Of a stretch of 41,425 nt of DNA, positions 35,238-41,425 are shown piece by piece. The stretch comes from Pukyongia sp. (GTDB taxonomy: Bacteria > Bacteroidota > Bacteroidia > Flavobacteriales > Flavobacteriaceae): positions 1 through 41,425 of the forward strand of contig JASBSY010000012.1 in NCBI GenBank assembly GCA_030148705.1. Reading direction: 5' to 3'. The number at the start of each line of letters is the position of its first letter. Within the stretch, counting starts at the first letter, position 1. A model generated the notes under the pieces. The model searched no databases. It saw nothing but the letters and a program-made list of their open reading frames with translations, and was not told the origin of the DNA. The position numbers were made by a program, and so were the translations under genes.

Positions 35238-36163
35238 GGGGTAAATCTGGTTTGTTTGGCAGATCTGAGCAACAGGTAAATACCTGCAATTATAAACGGT
35301 ATACTCAGTAACTGACCGGTGTTGAGGAACCAGTCGGCTCGTTCCCCTAGCTGGGCCTCCTTAAAGAATTCCACGATTACTCGTGTAGAAAACAAGAGGA
35401 TAAGGAACCACCCGAATATATAGCCAGGAAATTCCTTTTTGGTAGTTTTCCAGTACAAATACCAAAGCACCAGGAAGGTTATTACATAGCCAAGAGCTTC
35501 GTAAAGTTGTGTTGGATGTCTGAAGGGAACTGAGGTTAACAGGTCGTAGTATTGCGGGTCGTTCACTATGGCCGAATAGGCCCCATCTACATCTTTGATG
35601 CCGGTAGTCTTTACAGCGACTTCAGGTCTGATATCATTTCGAATAAGGCGAACTCCCAGCGGAAAATCACCTGAAGGTTTTCCAACGATCTCAGAATTCA
35701 TAAAGTTGCCGAGACGCACGAAAGCCGCACCAATTGCAACTGTAATGACCACACGGTCGAAGATCCACAGTGTTGGAAATTTTAACTTTTTGCGGTTGAA
35801 AAGTATAAGCGATATGATGATCCCTATTGCGGCACCGTGACTTGCCAGTCCGCGAAAGCCGGTAAATTCGAATTCGGGTACGGTTTTAAAAGGGAGTATT
35901 ACCGAGAGAGGGTCTTCCCATAGGAGTTCGGTTTCGTAGAAGATAACATGCCCGAGTCTGGCTCCAAGCAGTATTGCCAGTACCATATAGATAAAAAGGC
36001 TGTCCAGTTTATCCAGGCTTACGTTCTCGTGTTTAAAAAACCGCTTCATAATAAACCAGCCAACGATAAAAGCCAGCACATAGCTCAAACTGTAAAAACG
36101 GATTATTAAAAACCCAAGATCGATGCCCTCAATCGGATTCCAGGTAAATGTTAGGAAATGCAT
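35234..36163 (-). CDS. lgt: Prolipoprotein diacylglyceryl transferase Lgt
   Basis: The 309-aa inner-membrane enzyme attaches diacylglycerol to the lipobox Cys of prolipoproteins, the first step in lipoprotein maturation. Seven spans are visible, with the family motifs GFRGLASHGAAIGIIISLI, VRLGNFMNSEIVGKPSG (the Lgt signature with Asn and Glu) and RHPTQLYEALGYVI. It is translationally coupled to the DUF192 lipoprotein gene and 57 nt downstream of yidD. The window's many lipoproteins depend on it. Confidence 0.96.
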   Translation of the reverse strand: MHFLTFTWNPIEGIDLGFLIIRFYSLSYVLAFIVGWFIMKRFFKHENVSLDKLDSLFIYMVLAILLGARLGHVIFYETELLWEDPLSVILPFKTVPEFEFTGFRGLASHGAAIGIIISLILFNRKKLKFPTLWIFDRVVITVAIGAAFVRLGNFMNSEIVGKPSGDFPLGVRLIRNDIRPEVAVKTTGIKDVDGAYSAIVNDPQYYDLLTSVPFRHPTQLYEALGYVITFLVLWYLYWKTTKKEFPGYIFGWFLILLFSTRVIVEFFKEAQLGERADWFLNTGQLLSIPFIIAGIYLLLRSAKQTRFTP

Positions 36164-36220
36164 AAGCAGTTGTTAAAAAAGTCTCCCGTAAATATAGAAA
36201 AGCTACAGCAAAGGCGCTAT

Positions 36221-36466
36221 TTATTTCTTATTCTTTTCTGAAGTGGGGACGGGGTCATACCCACTGCCGCCCCAGGGATTACAACTAAGAATTCGCTTAG
36301 TGGCCAGCCAGCCACCTTTGAAAAGTCCGTGGGTTTTTAACGCCCCCACGGCATAATGTGAACAAGTAGGGGTGTACCGGCAGGTGGAAGGCGTTATGGG
36401 AGAAATAAATTTCTGATAGAATCTGATAATTGATATAAACGGAGATATCAGTAGGTCCTTCACCAT
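36221..36466 (-). CDS. yidD: Membrane protein insertion efficiency factor YidD
   Basis: The 81-aa protein has the full YidD pattern: an amphipathic N-terminus ([20 protein letters not shown]), the Cys motif [20 protein letters not shown], and [20 protein letters not shown]. YidD helps YidC insert membrane proteins. The gene starts only 3 nt after the cysS stop, so the two are co-transcribed. In many bacteria yidD lies in the rnpA-yidC region, so this placement next to lgt and cysS is different. Confidence 0.96.
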   Translation of the reverse strand: MVKDLLISPFISIIRFYQKFISPITPSTCRYTPTCSHYAVGALKTHGLFKGGWLATKRILSCNPWGGSGYDPVPTSEKNKK

Positions 36467-36469
36467 GGG

Positions 36470-37954
36470 TTAGTTTAAGGAATAGGTAGTCCCGTCTTTC
36501 CCGTCTTTAAGCTGAATTCCTACCTCGAGTAGTTCATCGCGGATACGATCACTGGTTGCAAAATCCTTATTCGCGCGCGCCTGATTGCGCAATTCGATCA
36601 GCAGTCCAACGGCACCATCAAGGCGACTTCCGTCTTTATTTTCTTCAGAAGAGATATCCAGCAGCCCCATCACATCGAATATAAAAGCGTGCATGGTTTG
36701 CTTCAGGGTTTTCAGATCGGTTTCAGAAAGAGTTTCAACTCCCTCTTTAACCCCATTGACCATTTTAACGGCTTCGAAGAGTTGAGCAATGAGGATCGGA
36801 CTGTTGAAATCATCGTTCATCGCATCGTAACAGCTTTGTCGCCAGGAGCTAATATCCAGGCTGCTTTTGCCCTCTGTGGGTAGCGTATCAAGGCTGCGAT
36901 AAGCATCCATCAATCGGTTATAGCCTTTTTCGGATGCTTCGAGTGCATCGTTGGAAAAATCCAGAATACTCCGGTAATGCGCCTGGTACATGAAAAATTT
37001 GGCGACTGTAGGGGAGTATGCCTTACTCAGTATATTATTATCTCCGGAAAACAATTCATGGGGCAGGATATTGTTGCCGGTAGATTTGGCCATCTTCTTG
37101 CCGTTTAAGGTGAGCATATTGGCATGCATCCAGTAATTCACGGGGCTTTCATTGTTGCTGGCTTCCGCCTGGGCGATCTCACATTCGTGGTGCGGGAATT
37201 TCAAATCCATTCCCCCGCCGTGAATATCGAATTGTTTTCCCAGGTATTTTGTACTCATGGCGGTACACTCAAGGTGCCATCCGGGAAATCCCTCACTCCA
37301 GGGAGAGGGCCAGCGCATAATATGTTGCGGCTCTGCTTTTTTCCATAGCGCAAAATCCTGCGGGTTTTTCTTTTCACTTTGTGCGGCCAGTTCCCGGGTA
37401 TTGGAGATCATATCCTCCAGTTGTCGCCCACTTAATTTTCCGTAGGTATTGGTTTCGTTGAATTTTAATACATCGAAATATACCGATCCGTTCTTCTCGT
37501 AGGCAAAACCCAGATCGATCAATTTAGTTACGATATCGATTTGTTCGATTATATGACCGGTGGCTGTTGGTTCGATACTGGGTGGTAAGGCGTTGAAACG
37601 GCCCATGACATCGTGAAAATCGACCGAATATTTCTGAACTACTTCCATAGGTTCCAGTTGCTCAAGCCTGGCTTTCTTCAGTATGGGATCGTCCCCGCTT
37701 TCTCCGTCATTTTCCAGGTGCCCGGCATCGGTTATATTTCGCACATAGCGTACCTTGTAACCAAGATGCTTCAGATAACGAAAAACCAGGTCGAAAGAAA
37801 GAAAGGTTCTACAATTACCCATATGCACATTGCTGTAAACTGTGGGTCCGCATACATACATACCTACAGCTCCCTCGTGAATTGGTTTAAAGACTTCCTT
37901 AGACTTGCTTAAGGAGTTATAGATGGATAATTGCTGTTCTTCGTAAAGTTTCAT
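36470..37954 (-). CDS. cysS: Cysteinyl-tRNA synthetase
   Basis: The 494-aa class I synthetase charges tRNA-Cys. The start of the catalytic domain is [20 protein letters not shown], holding a zinc-ligand Cys and the HIGH-type motif [22 protein letters not shown] carries the second zinc-ligand Cys, [20 protein letters not shown] the His and Glu ligands, and [10 protein letters not shown] the KMSKS-type motif. The C-terminal helical domain and short RNA-binding tail ([33 protein letters not shown]) are typical. It lies between folE (96 nt upstream) and yidD on the same strand. Confidence 0.97.
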   Translation of the reverse strand: MKLYEEQQLSIYNSLSKSKEVFKPIHEGAVGMYVCGPTVYSNVHMGNCRTFLSFDLVFRYLKHLGYKVRYVRNITDAGHLENDGESGDDPILKKARLEQLEPMEVVQKYSVDFHDVMGRFNALPPSIEPTATGHIIEQIDIVTKLIDLGFAYEKNGSVYFDVLKFNETNTYGKLSGRQLEDMISNTRELAAQSEKKNPQDFALWKKAEPQHIMRWPSPWSEGFPGWHLECTAMSTKYLGKQFDIHGGGMDLKFPHHECEIAQAEASNNESPVNYWMHANMLTLNGKKMAKSTGNNILPHELFSGDNNILSKAYSPTVAKFFMYQAHYRSILDFSNDALEASEKGYNRLMDAYRSLDTLPTEGKSSLDISSWRQSCYDAMNDDFNSPILIAQLFEAVKMVNGVKEGVETLSETDLKTLKQTMHAFIFDVMGLLDISSEENKDGSRLDGAVGLLIELRNQARANKDFATSDRIRDELLEVGIQLKDGKDGTTYSLN

Positions 37955-38018
37955 GCTTTTTCCGGATTATAATGACCGTTACTAAGTGAACAATAAGATG
38001 CGGTAAAGTATATTTTAA

Positions 38019-38035
38019 GCTGAAATGTCTTCAGC
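38019..38035 (-). terminator. Weak hairpin after folE
   Basis: GCTGAA (38019-38024) and TTCAGC (38030-38035) form a 6-bp stem with a 5-nt loop just after the folE stop. The following minus-strand sequence is A/T-rich without a long T-run. It may only partly stop transcription into cysS. Confidence 0.35.
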
Positions 38036-38050
38036 CGGAACTGGGTTTAC

Positions 38051-38746
38051 CTAGAATTCTGTTTCTAATTTAATGTAATCCAGGAAATCGCGTCTTACCT
38101 GGGGATCCTTGAATTTACCACCAAACTCACTTGTTACCGTACTACTGTCGATATCCCTTATTCCTCTCGAATTAACACAGAGGTGTTTGGCATCGATCAC
38201 GCAGGCTACGTCTTCTGTTTGAAGGATATGCTGTAATTCGTTAACGATCTGCATTGTTAAACGCTCTTGGACCTGTGGTCTTTTGGCAAAATAATCGACG
38301 ATGCGGTTCATTTTCGACAAGCCTACAACCGTCCCATTCGAAATATAACCGATGTGTGCCTTTCCTACTATTGGCAAAAGATGGTGTTCGCAGGTGGAAT
38401 AGAGTGTAATATTCTTCTCTACAAGCATTTCCCCATACTGATATTTATTTTCGAAAGTGGAAGCCTTGGGTTTCCTGTCGGGGTGCAACCCGCCAAATAC
38501 TTCCTGTACAAACATTTTAGCAACGCGCGTAGGTGTGCCTTTTAAGCTATCGTCGGTGAGATCCAACCCCAGCGTTTGCATAATGTTCTTGATATTTTCC
38601 TTAATAAGGGCAATTTTCTCTATATCACTTAATTCGAAAGCATCATGCCGTAATGGGGTATCTGCCGATGTTCCCACATGCTCATTTCCAAGGGCTTCTA
38701 TATCTTTTAATTGTTTATCCAAATCCATACAGTCTAATCTGTTCAA
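38051..38746 (-). CDS. folE: GTP cyclohydrolase I FolE
   Basis: The 231-aa enzyme opens GTP to 7,8-dihydroneopterin triphosphate, the first step to folate, biopterins and queuosine. The zinc site and active site are visible in YSTCEHHLLPIVGKAHIGYI, with Cys and His ligands, and DAKHLCVNSRGIRDIDS with the third ligand Cys. FGGKFKDPQVRRDFLDYI is a usual C-terminal segment. A second Met at 38728 is also a possible start. A TATCTTTG element lies upstream at 38766-38773. QueE downstream in the same pathway is encoded at 26988-27617. Confidence 0.96.
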   Translation of the reverse strand: MNRLDCMDLDKQLKDIEALGNEHVGTSADTPLRHDAFELSDIEKIALIKENIKNIMQTLGLDLTDDSLKGTPTRVAKMFVQEVFGGLHPDRKPKASTFENKYQYGEMLVEKNITLYSTCEHHLLPIVGKAHIGYISNGTVVGLSKMNRIVDYFAKRPQVQERLTMQIVNELQHILQTEDVACVIDAKHLCVNSRGIRDIDSSTVTSEFGGKFKDPQVRRDFLDYIKLETEF

Positions 38747-38765
38747 AATGTGTTAAAACGAACCG

Positions 38766-38773
38766 CAAAGATA
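38766..38773 (-). promoter_or_regulatory. Candidate -7 element for folE
   Basis: Minus-strand TATCTTTG fits TAnnTTTG and is 19 nt before the ATG at 38746. The upstream element is not clear. Confidence 0.5.
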
Positions 38774-38881
38774 GTTAATAGCGAAACGTTATTAAAAAAA
38801 CTAAGCCGACTTATTTTAACTGCAATAAAGTAACATTTTCATAAAATTTTCTTAATTTTCGCCAATTATACCCAATTCTGA

Positions 38882-41425
38882 ATGAATATGCATATCCCTA
38901 CTCGCACGCTGCTCGTTTTTTATTTATTGATAATGACCCGGTTAGTAATGGCCCAGGGTCCCGGATCCCTATTCGTCGATGCCGGTCCGGATGTCACTAT
39001 AGACTGTGCAACCGGAGGATGTGCAGATATCACAGCAACTTTTCTGGAAACCTTCGATACCTCAGGACTCACATACGGAGTTTCTTCAATTCCTTACAAT
39101 CCGCCATTTCCTTTTAACGGGTTGGCGAATTCGCTGAATCCGAATATCGACGACGCCTGGTCTGCAGTAGATAACTTGCCGTTCGATTTTTGTTTCTTTG
39201 GCGACCTGGAAACGCAGTTTCAGGTGGGTTCCAATGGAGTTATTCGATTTGATGTAGATCCCGGTGATACCACCAATGGGTGGCAATTTACTCAGAACCT
39301 TCCTAACAACACCAATCCAACGTTGGGGGAAGCCAATGTCTTCACCCCTGTGCATGATATTGATCCTTCAGCTTCGAGTTCCGAAGAAATAGGATATGAA
39401 GTTTTGGGAGCCTATCCGAACAGAGTATTGGTAGTGTCCTACTACGAAGTACCCCTGTTCTCGGGATCCTGTAACAGTCTTTTAGCCACTCATATGGCGG
39501 TTTTCTATGAATTTTCCAATGTTGTGGAAATCTATATTCAGGATAAGCCAACCTGTACGACCTGGAATAGTGGAAATGCAGCTATTGGAATTCAAAATGA
39601 CGCAGGTACTACAGCCTATGTTCCACCGGGGAGAAATACCTCCGATTCGCCCTGGACGACAAATAATGAAGCCTGGAGCTTTGCACCTACAGGTCCTCCA
39701 ACCTATGTTTTCGGCTGGTATGATCAATTTGGTACCTTCTTGGGGAATACGCCAACTATTAATGTATGCCCGTCCGGAACCGAAACATACGAAGCCCGGG
39801 TTACCTGGACCAATACCTGTAATGGTGAAACTGTTACGCTTTCCGATTTTGTGCAAGTTTCTCAAGTAGCGCCATTTACGGTAGATTTAGGACCGGATGT
39901 TTCCACCTGTAGTTCGAATGATATCCTGCTGGATGCCGATCCGGGAATTTCAGGGCTTTCCTACGAATGGTTTTTTAACGGGATATCCCAGGGGCCTTCC
40001 ACCATTAACGATTCAACGTTTCTGGTAACTTCACCAAATTCGGGTAATTACAGTGTAGAAGTTTTTAATCCGGCCGATCCAACCTGTGTGGTGAGCGATG
40101 ATATAGATATTCAATTTCTTATGCAACCGGTTGCGAATCCTGCAGACGATCTGTTTCAATGCGACGACGGAACCAATACGGGGATATTCGACCTAACTGT
40201 GAACGATCCCGTGGTACTGGGCCCTCAAAACCCGGCCGATTTCAACATTAGCTATCACAATTCTCAGTTTGATGCAAATACGGGAGCGAACCCTATTGCT
40301 ACACCCACCGCATATCCTATCGCGACACCTCCGGTTGAATCTATTTTCGTACGGATTGAAGACCTTACCCAAACCTGTTACGATACAGACGAATTCTTAA
40401 TTGAATTCAAACCGGTTGCAGCCGGTCCGATGACCGATATGGAAGTATGTGATCCGAATGGTACGGGAACGGTTTCAGTGGATTTGATTGCTTTAAAGAA
40501 TCCCGAAGCACTCAATCTTCAGAGTCCGGCTAATTTTACTGTGAGTTATCACGCTTCACAGGCCGATGCAGATGCAGACATCAACCCACACCCTAACCCG
40601 TATGATGTTACAGCTCCCAGCGAGACTATTTATGTACGGGTAGAAGCAAATTCTAATCCCGGATGTTACGCAACTGATAGTTTTATCGTCAATATTTCTG
40701 AAGCCCCGGCAACACCTCCTACTCCTTATGAGTTGTGCGACACTGCTCCCAACGATGGGTTTGCCGAATTTACATTAAGTACCAAGGATGCCGAAATTAC
40801 AGGTGGAAACCCGAATGTTACGGTTACTTATCATATTAATATGGCCAGTGCACAATCCGGTTCCTTTCCATTGCCAAACTTATATACTAATGCGAACCCC
40901 GGTTTTCAGACAATCTATGCGCGGGTAACCAGCAATTCGAATAATACATGTTTTAATGTCGTTCCTCTCGATTTAATTGTGAACGACGCCCCTGCGATCA
41001 CCGATCCTATTTCCGATTATTTTATCTGCGACAACGACCAGGATGGGGTAGAGATCTTCGATCTTACCTCCAAGGATGCCGAGATTCTGAACATTTTGGT
41101 AAATGTTACCCTTACCTACCACAACAGCCAGGCCGATGCAGAGAATGGGATAAATGCCATTGTTAATACAACAATGTATCCCAGTGGTGGAGAGTTTATC
41201 TGGGTACGGGCAGAAAATAGTGCAGCTTGTTATACCGTAGGCAGCTTCGCCTTAATATTGGGTGAAGTACCCGTTTACGTTGAAGTTCCTGTTTTCGAGC
41301 AGTGTGATCTAAACGGGGACGGGGTTGAGGATTTCGATCTGAACACCCAGAATGCGACCATAGTGGACGGGGATTTGAACCTTAGTGTTAGTTACCATCC
41401 TACCCAGGCTGATGCTGATGCTGCC
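38882..41425 (+). CDS. Giant secreted adhesin / gliding-type protein, 5' part
   Basis: The frame opens at 38882 (a second Met at 38888 is equally possible) and stays open to the window end, 848 codons without a stop. A signal peptide (TLLVFYLLIMTRLVMAQ) is followed by an N-terminal domain to about residue 285 typical of large flavobacterial surface proteins (ITATFLETFDTSGLTYGVSS, DNLPFDFCFFGD, GSNGVIRFD, VHDIDPS, PPGRNTSD). An Ig/PKD-like region with VDLGPDVSTCSSNDILLDA comes next. Repeats of about 96 residues begin at Cys427, 523, 619, 716 and 808 with CD..DG and FDL, then YH.SQADA and I.VR.E. Such proteins usually end in a type B T9SS sorting domain, which would lie beyond the window. Confidence 0.85.
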   Translation, partial: MNMHIPTRTLLVFYLLIMTRLVMAQGPGSLFVDAGPDVTIDCATGGCADITATFLETFDTSGLTYGVSSIPYNPPFPFNGLANSLNPNIDDAWSAVDNLPFDFCFFGDLETQFQVGSNGVIRFDVDPGDTTNGWQFTQNLPNNTNPTLGEANVFTPVHDIDPSASSSEEIGYEVLGAYPNRVLVVSYYEVPLFSGSCNSLLATHMAVFYEFSNVVEIYIQDKPTCTTWNSGNAAIGIQNDAGTTAYVPPGRNTSDSPWTTNNEAWSFAPTGPPTYVFGWYDQFGTFLGNTPTINVCPSGTETYEARVTWTNTCNGETVTLSDFVQVSQVAPFTVDLGPDVSTCSSNDILLDADPGISGLSYEWFFNGISQGPSTINDSTFLVTSPNSGNYSVEVFNPADPTCVVSDDIDIQFLMQPVANPADDLFQCDDGTNTGIFDLTVNDPVVLGPQNPADFNISYHNSQFDANTGANPIATPTAYPIATPPVESIFVRIEDLTQTCYDTDEFLIEFKPVAAGPMTDMEVCDPNGTGTVSVDLIALKNPEALNLQSPANFTVSYHASQADADADINPHPNPYDVTAPSETIYVRVEANSNPGCYATDSFIVNISEAPATPPTPYELCDTAPNDGFAEFTLSTKDAEITGGNPNVTVTYHINMASAQSGSFPLPNLYTNANPGFQTIYARVTSNSNNTCFNVVPLDLIVNDAPAITDPISDYFICDNDQDGVEIFDLTSKDAEILNILVNVTLTYHNSQADAENGINAIVNTTMYPSGGEFIWVRAENSAACYTVGSFALILGEVPVYVEVPVFEQCDLNGDGVEDFDLNTQNATIVDGDLNLSVSYHPTQADADAA
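40160..41425 (+). repeat. Tandem protein repeats of about 96 residues
   Basis: Five repeat starts lie at 40160, 40448, 40736, 41027 and 41303 (spacing 288, 288, 291 and 276 nt). Each unit starts with Cys-Asp and usually an Asp/Asn-rich loop (CDNDQDGVEIFDL, CDLNGDGVEDFDL), has a YH..QADA strand-turn in the middle and a late second Cys (TCYDTDEF, GCYATDSF, TCFNV, ACYTVGSF). Confidence 0.85.

Noticed and set aside
39507-39869. 120-codon ORF inside the giant surface protein
   Set aside because: It is an out-of-frame shadow; the true frame runs uninterrupted from 38882 to the window end with clear domain signals.

Overview
The window is chromosomal DNA from a marine-type member of the Flavobacteriaceae (Bacteroidota). 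The evidence is the fused SecDF, the Bacteroidota-type -7 promoter element TAnnTTTG in front of several genes, FecI/FecR/TonB-receptor modules with Bacteroidota-type STN and DUF4974 domains, SusD-like and gliding/T9SS-type surface proteins, and many lipoproteins with acidic residues right after the lipid-anchored Cys. I see no tRNA, rRNA, CRISPR array, transposase or phage gene.

Region 1 (1-14.5 kb) is the accessory and most interesting part. After the tail of a SusD-like gene come two paralogous trans-envelope signalling modules on the minus strand. Each has an ECF sigma factor, a FecR-type anti-sigma factor and an STN-domain TonB-dependent receptor (genes at 4202-202 and 13697-9722). Three unrecognised exported lipoproteins (4309-6093, 6600-8126, 13783-14433) are transcribed in the opposite direction. 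An M28 peptidase lies downstream of the second receptor. By eye I find one bipartite promoter motif with exactly the same 24-nt register (GGTRGGR at -35, GTTnTAT at -10) in five places: before each of the three lipoprotein genes and in each of the two gaps between sigma gene and fecR. The two loci use slightly different -35 flanks (GGGTAWWT versus GGAATTTT). I therefore infer two partly insulated sigma circuits, each driving its own FecR-receptor operon and a set of surface lipoproteins. The lipoproteins are built from two new-looking modules: a Cys-to-Cys domain of about 65-80 residues (five copies) and a W...DDGxDET beta-rich domain (six copies) joined by poly-Gly linkers.

Region 2 (14.5-19.7 kb) carries small exported proteins (an NTF2/SnoaL-like lipoprotein, an unrecognised secreted protein), a DUF1624 multi-pass membrane protein, a membrane-anchored protein overlapping a small lipoprotein gene, and a divergent DUF4349 lipoprotein. 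A perfect inverted repeat lies in the divergent gap.

Region 3 (19.9-38.8 kb) is mostly housekeeping: ffh and folD (co-directional), an AI-2E-family permease, a VOC protein, a 66-aa membrane protein, a lipoprotein plus a HerA-like DUF853 ATPase, a lipoprotein-type RidA, queE, a DUF2911 protein, then gyrB, mdh and secDF, each with its own terminator. On the minus strand folE, cysS, yidD, lgt and a DUF192 lipoprotein follow one another, the last two overlapping by 4 nt. Protein export and lipoprotein maturation (ffh, secDF, yidD, lgt) are therefore clustered within about 17 kb.

Region 4 (38.88 kb to the end) is the 5' 848 codons of a giant secreted protein with a gliding/adhesin-type N-terminal domain and at least five repeats of about 96 residues, each starting with a CD..DG motif; it runs off the window.
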